A stretch of DNA of 64,000 bases from Liopterus haemorrhoidalis (GCA_963971575.1 OZ020624.1:28284356-28348355); one strand, 5' to 3'; positions 41,395-52,324 are shown, counted from the stretch's first letter. The notes: a model not told the origin generated them from the letters alone. Numbers and translations are program-made.

Positions 41395-44030
41395 AGAGAA
41401 AACGCATAAACAGAATACGAAGGGTTATCTAGGTTTTATCGAATTAGAGAAAGCGTTTGATGGAGTATCACGCAAGAAACTGTGGGAAATACTAGAAAAT
41501 AGGGGAATTAGTAGCAGAATAATTAGAATGATACAGAAAGTATATGAAAATAATCGTAATGCCATAATTTATAACAGTCAACATTCGAGTATTTTTAAAA
41601 CGGAAGAAAGATTATAGTCTGGTGCCTACGTCGAAAGATACTGCACTTGATGATAATGGAATGCCATTTGGCACACGTGTTCCTTATAAAAATTAAATCA
41701 TTTTGACCTGCAGCACCTATTTGTGAATCGAGGCAAATTCAAGATGGCGGCGAAACTAGCGCGCCAATTACGATAACGATAACTGATTCTTATGATACAG
41801 CAAAATACCTAAATACATATTTGTACAATGGATATTTAGCTACAATTTGCCGCGTCGTACGCGAATTTCCGTTACTTGGTTTACAAGATACCGTCCATAA
41901 TTCATTCTCAGACGCAAAAAAGTGATTTCCGAAATGGCTAACGAATTTCGTATAATATGGCCCGTTTTCTATTAACTTAATGCCGTAGATTACGAATCTG
42001 TTATCAAAATAGCGAAAATTTAAAATTTTGATAGATTTTTTTCCCAAATTCGAGACATGATGATATTCTCTATCACTGCAAATCTGCGTATATAAATATT
42101 TTGTTTCAATTCTTCCTAAATCTGTAGGGCATATCCTTGGCTACAAGAATGTGTGCGGAATTTTTCGCAAAATTCGATTTTCGAGCGTTATTTCGAAAGC
42201 GGCGTCATTTGAGACCAGGTGATGCAAACAAACCTAAACGAATTGGTGCATTCCGTATATGCATGAAGTATCTTACTTAAATGTCATAATTTACAGCCGT
42301 TCCGGCCGGATATGTAATTTTTTTATTTCATTTCGGGCAAAATCCGAATAATAACAAGTCATATGCCATTTTTTATTTCATTTTTGTAATTTACAGGTCC
42401 GATTTGATCGAAAACGATATAAAGAGTGTCAAAATAATACGAAGTTGAGATTTTACACATTTCGGCCGCTACCTTAATTTTGGCGCCCCGCAGAGAAAAA
42501 TTCCGCACACATTCTTGTAGCCAAGGATATGCCCTACAGATTTAGGAAGAATTGAAACAAAATATTTATATACGCAGATTTGCAGTGATAGAGAATATCA
42601 ACATGTCTCGAATTTGGGAAAAAAATCTATCAAAATTTTAAATTTTCGCCATTTTGATAACAGATTCGTAATCTACGGCATTAAGTTAATAGAAAACGAA
42701 CCATATCATATGAAATTCGTTAGCCATTTCGGAAATCACTTTTTTGCGTCTGAGAATGAATTATGGACGGTATTTTGTAAACCAAGTAACGGAAATTCGC
42801 GTACGACGCGGCAAATTGTAGCTAAATGTCCATTGTACAAATATGTATTTAGCTATTTTGCTGTATTATAAGAATTAGTTATCGTTTTTGTAATTGGCGC
42901 GCTAGTTTCGCCGCCATCTTGAATTTGCCTCGATTCACAAATAAGTGCTGCGGGTCAAAATAATTTAATTTTTATAAGGAACACGTGTGCCAAATGGCAT
43001 TCCATTATCATTAAGTGCAGTATCAACGTAAAATATGGTGCGTAGGCACTAGACTATTAGGACAGAGTGAGGGGTTAAGTCCAACGCTCTTTATAACATT
43101 TATGGATGAAATTATAAAAAAGTGTAAAAATGAAACAACAAAATTCAAGGTTGGATATAGGAGTATGCGAAATATCGGAAGGAGTGTTTGCTGACGACGT
43201 TGTAATAATAGCAAAAGGACGAAACGAATTACAGCAAAATTTAAATGTATGGAATAGAATATTAAAAGAATACGGTATGACAATGAATAAAAATAAAACA
43301 AAAGTTATGGTGATAGGAACAGATGAAATAATAAATATAAAAATAGACGACATTAATATTGAACAGGTTAATAATTTCAAATACTTAGGAATAGAGATAA
43401 GAGAGGATAGAAAACAAGAAATGGAGATAAATACAAGAATAGAGAAGGCAACAAAACTTTACTTTGACATAAAGAATACACTCATCAATAGGAAAGAAAT
43501 TACAAGAATCACAAAAATAAACGTATTCAAAGCCATATACAGATCAGTACTGACTTTTGGCTGTGAGACCTGGAAGCTTTCAAGAAGAGATAGGAGTAAA
43601 ATACAAGCTTTGGAGATGAAGTATTTAAGAAGAGTAAAGGGTGTGACTAAGATGGATAATATCAGAAATACAGATATAAGGAAAGAACTCAATATAGAAC
43701 CAATAGAACAATTTATAGAAAACAGACAACTGGTCTGGTGGGGACACATGCAAAGACACAAGACAAGTGAAGCAGATCGGGGAGACCAGAACGTACAGAA
43801 AGCAAAGAATAGGTAAACCAAGAAATACTTAGGACAGAACAGTAAAAAGGATACTAGAGAGAAGAGGAAAACGATTATAGAAGCTAAAAAAATGACAAGA
43901 AACAAAAAAGACTGGGAGAAATTCGTACATAAACTCGCACTGCCATAATATAGAAAAGAAGGAGAAAAGAAAGAAATACAGCCTACACCATACTATGGTA
44001 GAGGGCTTTTAGATACACGCAATCAATAAT
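41395..44030 (+). pseudogene. RTE-like LINE reverse transcriptase, split by a foldback element
   Basis: The first part (41395-41614) reads LIEKTHKQNTKGYLGFIELE, KAFDGVSRKKLWEILENRGI (reverse transcriptase domain 3) to FKTEERL. The frame resumes at 43057-43059/43060 as GQSEGLSPTLFITFMDEIIK. A one-frame shift at about 43135 leads to SVFADDVVIIAKGRNELQQN (catalytic FADD), NFKYLGIEIRED and FGCETWKLSRRDRSKIQALE, then QLVWWGHMQRHK. The 3' part to 44030 is frameshifted. Removing 41615-43056 plus one TTA rejoins KTEERL-GQSEGLSP in frame. It is 5'-truncated. The clade is tentative. Confidence 0.8.
41615..43056. mobile_element. 1.44-kb foldback DNA element with ~550-bp arms
   Basis: The left arm 41615-42163 is the reverse complement of the right arm 42500-43056 with few mismatches; the left arm lacks about 14 bp near the tip. 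TAGTCT(g/a)GTGCCTACG termini. A TTA duplication lies at 41612-41614 and 43057-43059. The loop of about 335 bp (42165-42500) is unique. Mirror-image open frames (85 codons each, MGKKSIKILNFR..., 41790-42047 minus and 42614-42871 plus) lie in the arms; I do not recognise them. TTA targets suggest PIF/Harbinger or a related class, but the ends do not match the element at 22219. Confidence 0.9.
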
Positions 44031-44273
44031 TTCATCGTCCTCCGATTCGCTAAAATATAATAATTTCTCCAATGCCATTATTATTATTATTTTTCTTTTG
44101 TAGCCATAACCCACAGCGAAGAAATCATGTTGAAAACATAACCGAAAATCAAATATTTAACAAAACAATAAGTTATATTTTTTGGCGATTTTTTAAGATT
44201 ACTCTACTTGATCTGTATAGTGAGAGAGTGTAGAGATGTAGAGTTTTCTTGCTCATCACTACAATTCGCATTT

Positions 44274-44423
44274 TCAATCACTTTTCTTGTCAGATATTTT
44301 CGATTTTGTTTTCTTTTTTGTATATTCTTTGGTAGGCAATGTCTTCTGCCGAATAATATGGTAAAGGTTTGGCCATGCTTGATCTACAGTCTTATATTTG
44401 AAGATCTCTGCTTTATAAAACAC
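44274..44423 (-). CDS. Possible alternative last exon of the host gene
   Basis: The minus strand has an acceptor-like ttccag ending at 44424, then a 49-codon frame beginning VFYKAEIFKYKTVDQAWPNL, ending KSKISDKKSD and a stop at 44274. The basic, Lys-rich composition resembles the host gene product. It would need a phase-0 donor in exon 5 (a weak GGG|GTGTTT lies near 44517), whereas all other introns are phase 1. It could equally be 3' untranslated sequence. Confidence 0.25.
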   Translation of the reverse strand: MFYKAEIFKYKTVDQAWPNLYHIIRQKTLPTKEYTKKKTKSKISDKKSD

Positions 44424-44492
44424 CTGGAAAGATCTTATATATGAGAGAGCAAGATTTTTGTTCACACAAGAAAAAAAAACAGATATTAATTA

Positions 44493-44758
44493 CTATCTTT
44501 TATTTTTTAATACAAACACCCCTTCTGTTTTTGTTGGTAAAACTTTAGGCCTCGCTTTTGTAGATTTATAAATTTCATATGTTGTAAAATCTTCATAAAT
44601 TAAAATTTTTGTAATTGCAAAACGAATTTCACAAGGTTCAGCATTTTTACTGTCACTGATTTGGGGACAGACTTCGTCACTTGGAACTTCAATGAAAGGT
44701 GTAGATGGGGTTGTGAAATTCTCTCTTATATTTTTACATGTTTGAACCTCTTGGTCAC
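44493..44758 (-). CDS. Exon 5 of the five-exon gene (stop codon)
   Basis: 266 bp after atttttttag (44759-44760). Encodes DQEVQTCKNIRENFTTPSTP, then CEIRFAITKILIYEDFTTYE and ends VFVLKNKR with TAG at 44493-44495. No clear AATAAA was seen within ~200 bp downstream. Confidence 0.8.
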
Positions 44759-47700
44759 CTAAAAAATATTTGATGTATATAAAAGTCGCACGAATTTTTG
44801 GAGTATTTATTTTAGAAACTCAATGTTTCGCTGAAAATTTCAGAGCTTCATCATGTGCTGAAATTATGTTATTTAATATATACAATTTTGTTTCTTTTTC
44901 AACTACCTGTAATGGCATTTTAGTTAATATTACCTTGTTGTTGACTGGGAGAAATTGGAAAATATTCAAATGAACTTCTTATTTGTTTTAAGGACTTTGA
45001 GCTTGTAGAACGTCTTGGTTCTGGAAAAAATAAAAGTTCTATTACTGAATTATGCAAAGTATGTTTGAAGTTCCACAGGGATCAATTCTAGGACAATACA
45101 AGTGTGTTTTTAGAATATTTTAAACAACCGTCATATTTTATTCATTTGATTATTGTCTTACATCTCTGCAGATTTAATGTTATTATATTTTATATTTATT
45201 TTTATATCAAGGTCCTCAATTTTGTTTAAAAGCTGCTTCTTTGTAATTTTGACTGACTATAAACAGCTTTTAATAGTAATTTGGTCAATCAACATATTAT
45301 TATTATTATATACATCTGATCACTTCACAAACCTTTGAATTTCGAAATGTGTTTATATTAGGTTAACCGGAAAGTTTTTCCGTTTTTATTATTAGTGCAG
45401 TTTGCGAAGTAGTCACGACTTATTCACTGAACTAAACAGACGTCTTTTGCGTTTTGATTAAATTTTGTAATCTTGAGTACCTAATTATTGTTTTCGTTTC
45501 ATTTTAAACCCTTGCATTTTAAAATGCCTGAAGAATTTTCATCAAAACATTTTTTATGCTGTTTAATGTTGTATGAGTACCATAAAAAAAATCTGCTACA
45601 GTTGCTACACAAAACATTTGCACTGTTTATGGTAAACTAAGTGTACGCACATGTCAACAGTGGTTTAAAAAATTTAAATCAGAAAATTTATGCTTGGATG
45701 ATGAATTTCGATATGGAAGGTCCTATAAAGGAAAAATTTATTATGAGATGTTAAAACCGGGGCAAAGTGTTAGTTCTGATCTCTACTGTGAACAATTGGA
45801 TCGACTGAATCAGAACTTGACCAGAAATCGGTCAGAAATTGTGAATAGAAGAGGAGTTATTCTTCAAGGCAACAATGCCTGATCTCATTCATCAAAAAAA
45901 GACACGTGAAAAAATTTACGAGCTTGATTGGGAGGTTCTAACACACCCACCCTAATCATCAGACATTTCACCCTTCGACTATCACTTATTTCGGTCACTG
46001 GAACACTTTTTAAGGAACAAGACACTTAGAGATATGAACCATGTTAAAAGAGCATCGAACAATTTTTTTCCTTTAAAAAATCAGGAATTTTATAAATCGA
46101 GAATATTTTCTCTTCCTGATAAATGGCAGAGTGTTATAGATCACAATGGTAACTATTTTACTCAAGTACAATTTTTTTCTTTCCGGTACACCTAATTGTT
46201 GAATTGATAAAACTTACCAGAACATGGTGAGCTTTTTGTGTTTGGTGTACTCATATTCATCCTTGGTGTACATATAGCAGAATCCAAAGGCTCAATGGTG
46301 CTACATAAAGCACTAGGAGGTGGACAAGGAGTGGTAGCTGTTGTTCTACTACAAACCAAACTTTCAGTAGTACAAGGTGTATTCATTTTACTTCTACTAG
46401 TACAGATCGGTCCATAAACAGCAGATTTGTTCGAAATATTAGCAGATTCGTAAGCAGTACATTCACTCGTGAAATTTGGTATTGGTTTATGTTCTTCACT
46501 ACAAATTTCAGCACTAGATACTACTCTCTTCATGCAACTAGACAAACTTGTAGAATCTCTACAGGATTTTTCAGGAGTTGAAGGAGATTGTTTCAAACAA
46601 CTGTGTTGTGGAGTATTCCTCTTCGAACATGAATGATTTAGATTAGTACATCCTGTTTCAATTTCACAGATGCATCTTGATTTTGTACATGTACAGACAG
46701 GTGAAGTGTCTTTTCTTTGCTTTATCTGACATTTTGAAGTACCACAAATTGATTCTGTACTATCACAGAAATGGCAGAAAAGGTTTTGTAGTTTTTCTAG
46801 TCCTGTTAATATGGTATCGTCTGGTCTTGGGCCAAATACCGCTTTGTAGTAGTCAGGACAATTATATGCTATCTCATAACATTTTCTATAAAATCTTTCA
46901 TTTTTTAGGAAAGCTGAAAAAAAGATTCATAAAAATTTTTCCATTCAATGTTTCTGTATGACATTCGATTATCGAGGATTAGGAATAAGCGATACTGAGA
47001 GATTATCGATATTTGGGTATCGAAAATATCGAATAAAAAAAATCAGCTGTAGCCATTACAGGACCGACCGCCATCACATCACACTTGTATAAAATACATT
47101 CTAGCAGCAGAGTAGAAATTACTTGGTCCAATATTTTCTAACAGAGATATTATTTATCATGACTATGGAAACGTTAAATTATTATTATTTTTTTTTTTTG
47201 ATTCATTTATTATACATCGGCCTATTTCTGCAACGAGGCTAATCGCCGATGCCAGGGGGCGAACACACACGTGGATGAGGGGTGAATGATTGTGAAAATG
47301 AGAGTAATGTAAACATATTATTCTCGCCCAAATAATATCACCAACGAAGGAGGCTCAAACCACCGACCGCCCAGACCAGACTATTTCTACCAGTCTAAAA
47401 CCGCACAACTTAATGCTCTCGGCCACTCCGTTGGCGAAACGTTACATATAAGTATGAAAAAATAGATACGAAGAAAAAAATTCAAAAAAATTTTCAAATT
47501 TTTTCGTTTAATCAAAAAACGTCTCAAATAGAAGTTGTTAGTTATTGCTTTTATAGCAACTTTTGTTTAACAAATTTTTTCGAAATATTTCTCTGTTGTG
47601 ATATTCGAAACAATCTTAAAATCGACACGAGTAAACTCTCATATCTAGTTAACTGATTTTTACCAAAAGTTTATCAACTCGTGCCATTGATGTCAAAAGC

Positions 47701-50700
47701 TTAAATATGAAGTTTCATAAAAAAAAACAGACAGACAGACAGACAGACCGACAGACATCATGCTAAAAATAGTCAAAACGTTATGTAGGGACCTCAATCC
47801 GTGGAGATCCGTCGAAATCTCGAAATGTCAAAATTGGTATGATCACAATACCTCCCTTATATATGTTGGCGGTCGGTAATAAAATGCGAAGCCTGCTACA
47901 CGATTTTTCTAAGATCAAAATGTATAATATATGGAGGAGAAATATTTACCAAGATTGCACCATTCTTCAGGACTAAGACATGTTTTAAAAGAAGATCCAT
48001 ATTTAGACACACTTCGTGATTTTCTACGTCCTGTAGATCTACCAAAAACTCTACTTTGTCTTTTAGGACATGGAGCCACATTATGACAACTAAAATGTGG
48101 TTGACTTAATCCAGTTCCAACTACTTCAGAACAAGAAATCTTTGCATGTCCTGGTGCTTTTACAGTAGATTTTGTCCTAGATTTTGTACCAGTATTTCTT
48201 TTACCCGATTTATTCCAAAATAAACAAGATTTATCTCTTTTTTGCTTTGGTATATTACAAACATTTCTACGTGTTATACCAGTACCTCTGGTTCTGTTTG
48301 GCATAAATTTTGTTGGAGAAGTTGATCTGTGGATTTTGGTACGAGTTGTTTCACAAGTTTTTGGAGCTGAGGTCCCTTGATTGACAAGGTTCCTTGATTG
48401 ATAAGGTATTTCATTTTCTTTTCGATGACATATTCTAGATAAATTTGGTTCGGAACACACATGGGATGTTATTGTTGAACGAGGGTTATATATTACTTCT
48501 ATACTCTTTTTGGGGCAAATATAATCTGGATCTATTTGTTTACATACTTTTTCTATTTTTCTTGGTTCACATACTTTTTTTACTTTTCTTGGTTCATCCC
48601 TATGTGGATTTTTGTACATAGATTCAATGTTATCCAAGCGTTCTTTGGATCGCTTTTTACTTATACCAGATCCAGAACTTGATGAATCTTTGACTGATCT
48701 ATTTTTTTGTCTTTTTTGTGTTTTTTTACAGGGTTCTTCAAGGGAACTTTTGGATAACGCACAAACTTTATTTTTTTTACATTCTTTTAAGTCACATTCA
48801 CGTTTTGGGTATTGCTTCTTCTCTTGACGATTTTTACGTGTACCAGTTCCTCTATGTCGATGTTTACAAATTGGTTTTTTATCAAAAAATTTCTTTTCAG
48901 TACATGTTTCTAAACCCTTTTTCAACTGTGTATCTTTCACATCTTTTTGTGCTGGGGGAATACATTTGTTGTCCCTTATATCTTTTTGTGTCGAGTCAAT
49001 ATATTTCTTGTCCATGTCTTTTTGTGCATAAGGAATATTTATGCAATCCCTTAAATCTTTTTGTGGTTGGGGATTTTTTTGGTATTGACTATTGCATTCT
49101 GGCAATATATTTCTATTACATGATTCTGAACTTAAAGTTCTCGATATATTTCGTGGATAATTAGCTTCAATGTTCTGTAAACGTTCCTTTGATCGACGTT
49201 TTCGTCCATCAGATAGACTTGATGATTTATCAGAACTGCGACGAGATTTTTTTCGTTTTAATTTTTTATTTTTTATAGAACTGGAAGTATTAGAACTTGA
49301 TGTAAAGTCTTGTCCAAATTTTTTGCATTTATTACAATTAGGTTTCTCTTGGTAAGTTCCTTGTTTGTCTATATATTTATCACAGATTGGTTTTTCTTTT
49401 GGTTTCTTTTTAAATGGAAGAGTACATGGAACAGCTGTTGGGGGAGTATCAAAAAATGCTTTTCCTATCACTTTTTCTTCAGCACTAGGTGTAACACATG
49501 GTTTTGGTCTATTTTCTTTATTTTTAGGACAATTATCCTTTCCAAAATTTCTTGGGTTCCTTAATTTTTGTTTTTCCGTTGAAGTTCCTGGTCGATTTTT
49601 TTCATTATCAGGATAAACACAACTATCCTTGTATTTTATTGGGGATAAATCTTTTTCTACTATGGGTTTTTGTTTTCTAATTTCTTTGCATGATTCTACT
49701 CGTTTTGGAGCTTCATTTTGATAAATAGGTATATCTATACATGTTGGTAGTAAATGGGGTTTTTCTTGACATTTTAGATGTGGATGTTCCAGACAGAATT
49801 CTGGACATGTCTTTTCTTTCTGTTCCAAATTAAATGCAACAGCTCCAGGGATTTTATCGTCAGATTTTGTTTCTTTTTTGTCATTTTCTAAACGTTTATT
49901 TTTGCCTCTATGCTTCTTGCAACATTTTTTTTTGGATCTATGTTCCTTAATAGAATCGTGGTCGGTTTTAACTGTTTTACGTTCTCCACTATCTTCTTTT
50001 TGTTCGGTATATTGATGTTTTGTAGAATGTTTCTTTTTTTTGCTTCCACATCTTTGTTTTACTTTTGGTTTATGTTCCAATGGATCGTTTTTATCACCTG
50101 TTTCTGTAATTGTACTTTTTCTTGATCTTTTGGAAACCATGGTCGCATATATAGGAACAGTGGTATCTGGATATCTTTTTAGAGAACCCTCAGAACTTGT
50201 ATCACTTGGACAATTAGCCAAGTTTTGATCAGAAGAACTTATGGATTGCAATAGTTTTCTTCCAGGTTTTCTCGTCTTATTTTCATTAGGTTGTACCTTT
50301 TCTTCAATTGGTATTGGTACTTTATTCCGACGTGTTCGACATAGCGAAGAATTTTCTTTGCAGTTCTGGCATGAATCTTTTAATTTTCTCGAATCAGATA
50401 TACCTATATTGAAGAGATGTACATTTATGTCAGAAGCTCTACAGTTATATTTCGGTATTTTGGATAGTTTGTTATTGTTTTCTGTAGTTGGGTCAATAGT
50501 TTTCTTATTCTTACTCGATTTGTGCTTCGTTTTTTCTTCATTCTGTGGCATTCCATTATTATTTGATGTTTCAGGATTTAAAGAAACCAAATGATCGTTA
50601 GATTTCTTTTGATTTTCATTTTGTTGTTTATTGTAATCTGCTTTCAGATGCCCGCAAATTATTTCTCTATTAAATGTATGTCTTTTGACGCACTTCTTAT

Positions 50701-51364
50701 ATTCTGTTGAATCTGATTGAGACTTAATAGGAACTTTTAGCAAAAGGAATTCACATTTACTATCTACAGCACTTACTTCGCTGGACTGCGAAGAAGCAAA
50801 TTGGACATCTTTGGTGGATTCTAATGATGTGTCGCTATTTTTGTGGACAGTTACGAATATGCAGTTTGGATCTGTGATATTAATACTGATAGTAGAGGCT
50901 TCAGTGTCAGTTAGAACTATTGGTTTCTTTTCACCAGTTTTAAAACCTAAAAAATAAATATTTTTATGGCATCAAGGTCTATCATAAAACGTAAAAGTTA
51001 TGATAATAACAACAATTGTAAAATATTACTAGTTTTCAATACCTAGTTTCACTTAAACCAAAGAAACAGGCTCTATAATACCTTTTTTAAATTTCCCGCT
51101 ATAATATATTTGTCCTATGTAAATCGTACTCTGTTCGCAGCGCTATCTACTCACTTTTTATTTGAATCAGTATAGATTTTGAAACCAAGTAACACATGTC
51201 AAAATTTTGACATCTATCAAACTGTTCCTATGGATATGCTTACATTGATATGGTTTATACTGTCTCGTCTTCCTCTCTCCTCTGGATGTCAAAGTCTGTT
51301 CTTTAACCCCAATCCTGGTTTTTTTAAAATTCCCACCCAGATAAGTTTGGGATCTTAATGGCAT
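44493..51364 (-). CDS. Lys/Ser/Cys-rich protein of unknown function, five-exon gene
   Basis: Hand-built model: exons 51364-51244, 50946-47950, 46913-46218, 45020-44934, 44758-44493 (stop 44493-44495), 4167 bp, 1388 aa. Every boundary has GT/AG, and every intron is phase 1, so each join gives a sensible codon (TGT, GCT, GAA, GGT). The start is ATG 51364; an in-frame ATG at 51406 would add 14 residues. No signal peptide, membrane segment or known domain is visible. The long exon 2 is disordered-looking, with many Lys, Ser, Cys and repeated phrases such as KRRSKERLQNIEANY and KKRSKERLDNIESMY. The C-terminal part has a more ordered stretch (NERFYRKCYEIAYNCPDYYK). Function unknown. Introns hold a mariner and a SINE. 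Confidence 0.75.
44934..45020 (-). CDS. Exon 4 of the five-exon gene
   Basis: 87 bp between ttttttccag (45021-45024) and GTAATA (44933). Encodes PRRSTSSKSLKQIRSSFEYF then PISPSQQQ. Phase-1 at both ends. Confidence 0.75.
45361..46192 (+). mobile_element. mariner deletion copy in intron 3 of the host gene
   Basis: 832 bp flanked by TA (45359-45360, 46193-46194). The ends GGTTAACCGGAAAG and CTTTCCGGTACACC are imperfect inverted repeats. It lies opposite to the host transcript. Confidence 0.85.
45523..46175 (+). pseudogene. mariner transposase remnant
   Basis: It starts MPEEFSSKHFLCCLMLYEYH at 45524, and a shifted frame gives TVYGKLSVRTCQQWFKKFKS (first helix-turn-helix). A deletion joins it to KIYYEMLKPGQSVSSDLYCE, and QLDRLNQNLTRNRSEIVNRR follows to about 45882. 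Frameshifted sequence then has DWEVLTHPP and SPFDYHLFRSLEHFL (third Asp block), and a C-terminus near 46110 (LPDKWQSVIDHNGNYF). The first Asp region is missing. It is a dead copy of a mellifera-like mariner. Confidence 0.75.
46218..46913 (-). CDS. Exon 3 of the five-exon gene
   Basis: 696 bp, starting after tttttttcag at 46914. It encodes FLKNERFYRKCYEIAYNCPD, then LEKLQNLFCHFCDSTESIC, a Cys-rich stretch (VCTCTKSRCICEIETGC) and a Ser/Thr/Pro-rich tail, and ends SSPCS plus one base before GTAAGT at 46217. The mariner at 45361-46192 lies 25 bp beyond this donor, in the intron. Confidence 0.85.
47036..47075. repeat. Shared 30-bp phrase
   Basis: AAAAATCAGCTGTAGCCATT then ACAGGACCGACCG is the inverse of 19318-19348. 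A short TATCGATA-type stretch precedes it (47000-47025). Confidence 0.6.
47197..47436 (-). mobile_element. Ser/Leu-tRNA-type SINE in intron 2 of the host gene
   Basis: On the minus strand it begins GCCAACGGAGTGGCCGAGAG (A box), with a long variable arm and GGTTTGAGCCTCC (B box) about 75 bp later. A long variable arm points to a class II (Ser/Leu) tRNA. It ends in an AATAAATG/A-rich tail near 47180-47210. It is distinct from the SINE family at 15211, 15510 and 57481. Confidence 0.8.
47640..47880 (+). repeat. Dispersed repeat with (ACAG)n
   Basis: 'tgaagtttcat' followed by (acag)n at 47730-47755 and 'tgtagggacctcaatccgtgg'. It is similar in layout to the other microsatellite-bearing repeats, but the flanks differ, so it is probably another family. 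It lies in intron 2. Confidence 0.5.
47950..50946 (-). CDS. Exon 2 of the five-exon gene (large, low-complexity)
   Basis: 2997 bp, 998 full codons, open throughout. It begins FKTGEKKPIVLTDTEASTIS after the acceptor at 50947-50948 and ends SPEEWCNL before a GTAAAT donor at 47949. It is rich in Lys, Asn, Ser, Pro and regularly spaced Cys, with internal repeats: KRRSKERLQNIE / KKRSKERLDNIE, DLRDCINIPYAQKDM / STQKDIRDNKCIPPAQKD, and EPRKVKKVCEPRKIEKVC-type phrases. These suggest growth by internal duplication. Confidence 0.85.
51244..51364 (-). CDS. Exon 1 of the five-exon gene (first coding exon)
   Basis: Encodes MPLRSQTYLGGNFKKTRIGV, then KEQTLTSRGERKTRQYKPYQ, and ends with one base before a GTAAGC donor at 51243. 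The 297-bp intron to exon 2 ends in attttttag. Joining gives codon TGT. This exon is less certain than the others because it is short and upstream ATGs exist. Confidence 0.6.
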
Positions 51365-51406
51365 GGTAAATTTAAAATTTAAAACACTCAAATTTATTCC
51401 ATACAC

Positions 51407-51754
51407 ATGAGAAATTTTATGTTTTCATGGTAACAATAATCAAATTTGACAGAAATTTTAAATGCTTCCAATTTGCTGCTACCTGTTGGTTAGTTTTGGA
51501 ACTAGTGTTAAAGATCAATATTTAGAGGGGTTGCAACCCTATGTATAGCTCTGTATTTTATCGTTAGAGGGGTGATTTATAATTTTACCAAGAGATGTCT
51601 TTTGTAGAAGATTAATAAAGAAATCTTCTAGAAGTTCCAGATTTGGACACTGAGAGACGTTTGAGTTTAGCTCTCTATAGAATTGTCCTTTTTTCATAGT
51701 AAGGCATTTACATAGTGCAGGGACTAAGATTCAAATTCCGGACATAATTTTACC
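51407..51754. promoter_or_regulatory. Upstream region of the five-exon gene, no clear motif
   Basis: Sequence upstream of the proposed start. I see no convincing TATA or initiator element. 5' untranslated exons could lie further upstream. Confidence 0.25.
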
Positions 51755-51779
51755 GGTTTCAACTCACGGAATGAGTCGT

Positions 51780-52312
51780 CAAATTGACAAATTGATTCGT
51801 CAAATTTCGTAAAGGTAACTTAAAAGCAAAAAAAAATGACTCATCGATCACAGCAGAAATATACTGCAACCAACTGGACAAAATGATGGAAAAACTTAAG
51901 GAAAAACAGCTTAGATTGGTCAATAGATCTACTCTTATCTTATTGCATGATAACTCTAGACCACACACTGCACAAATGACTGTAGCAAACAGGAATTGGA
52001 GTTGGGACTTCTTCATCATTCTCCATACTCACCAGATCTAGCCCCCACTGACTACCATTCCTTCGAAATTTGGAAAACTTTTTAATAGGGAAACAGGTTA
52101 ATTCCGACAAAGCTGTCAGACTGGACTTCCAGGAATTCATTGACTCTCGTCCGCCAAAGTTTTATATCACCGGCCTGTACAACCTGCCGCTTAAATGACA
52201 AAAGTGTATAGACAATATGGGTGCATATTTTGATGAATAAAATAATTCCTTATAAAGTTATCGACTAACTTTGCCTTTTTTCTACAAATTTCATCCTTGG
52301 CGAGCTGATAAC
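51780..52312 (+). pseudogene. mariner transposase, deletion copy 2
   Basis: It shares the joint of copy 1 (tcgtaaaggtaacttaaaa... into TAEIYCNQLDKMMEKL) and the LLHDNSRPHTAQMTVA second-Asp block; the usual DNAR is DNSR here. A small deletion near 51988 breaks the frame before HHSPYSPDLAPTDYHSF. More diverged from copies 1 and 3 than they are from each other. Confidence 0.8.
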
Positions 52313-52324
52313 ATATAAGTGATG

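Noticed and set aside
43023..43905. Minus-strand Ser/Phe/Leu-rich frames
   Set aside because: Antisense shadows of the plus-strand LINE reverse transcriptase with its FADD motif.
48612..50594. Many plus-strand open frames rich in Phe/Leu/Cys
   Set aside because: They are the antisense of the long exon 2 of the host gene, whose frame is open for 998 codons with matching splice sites.
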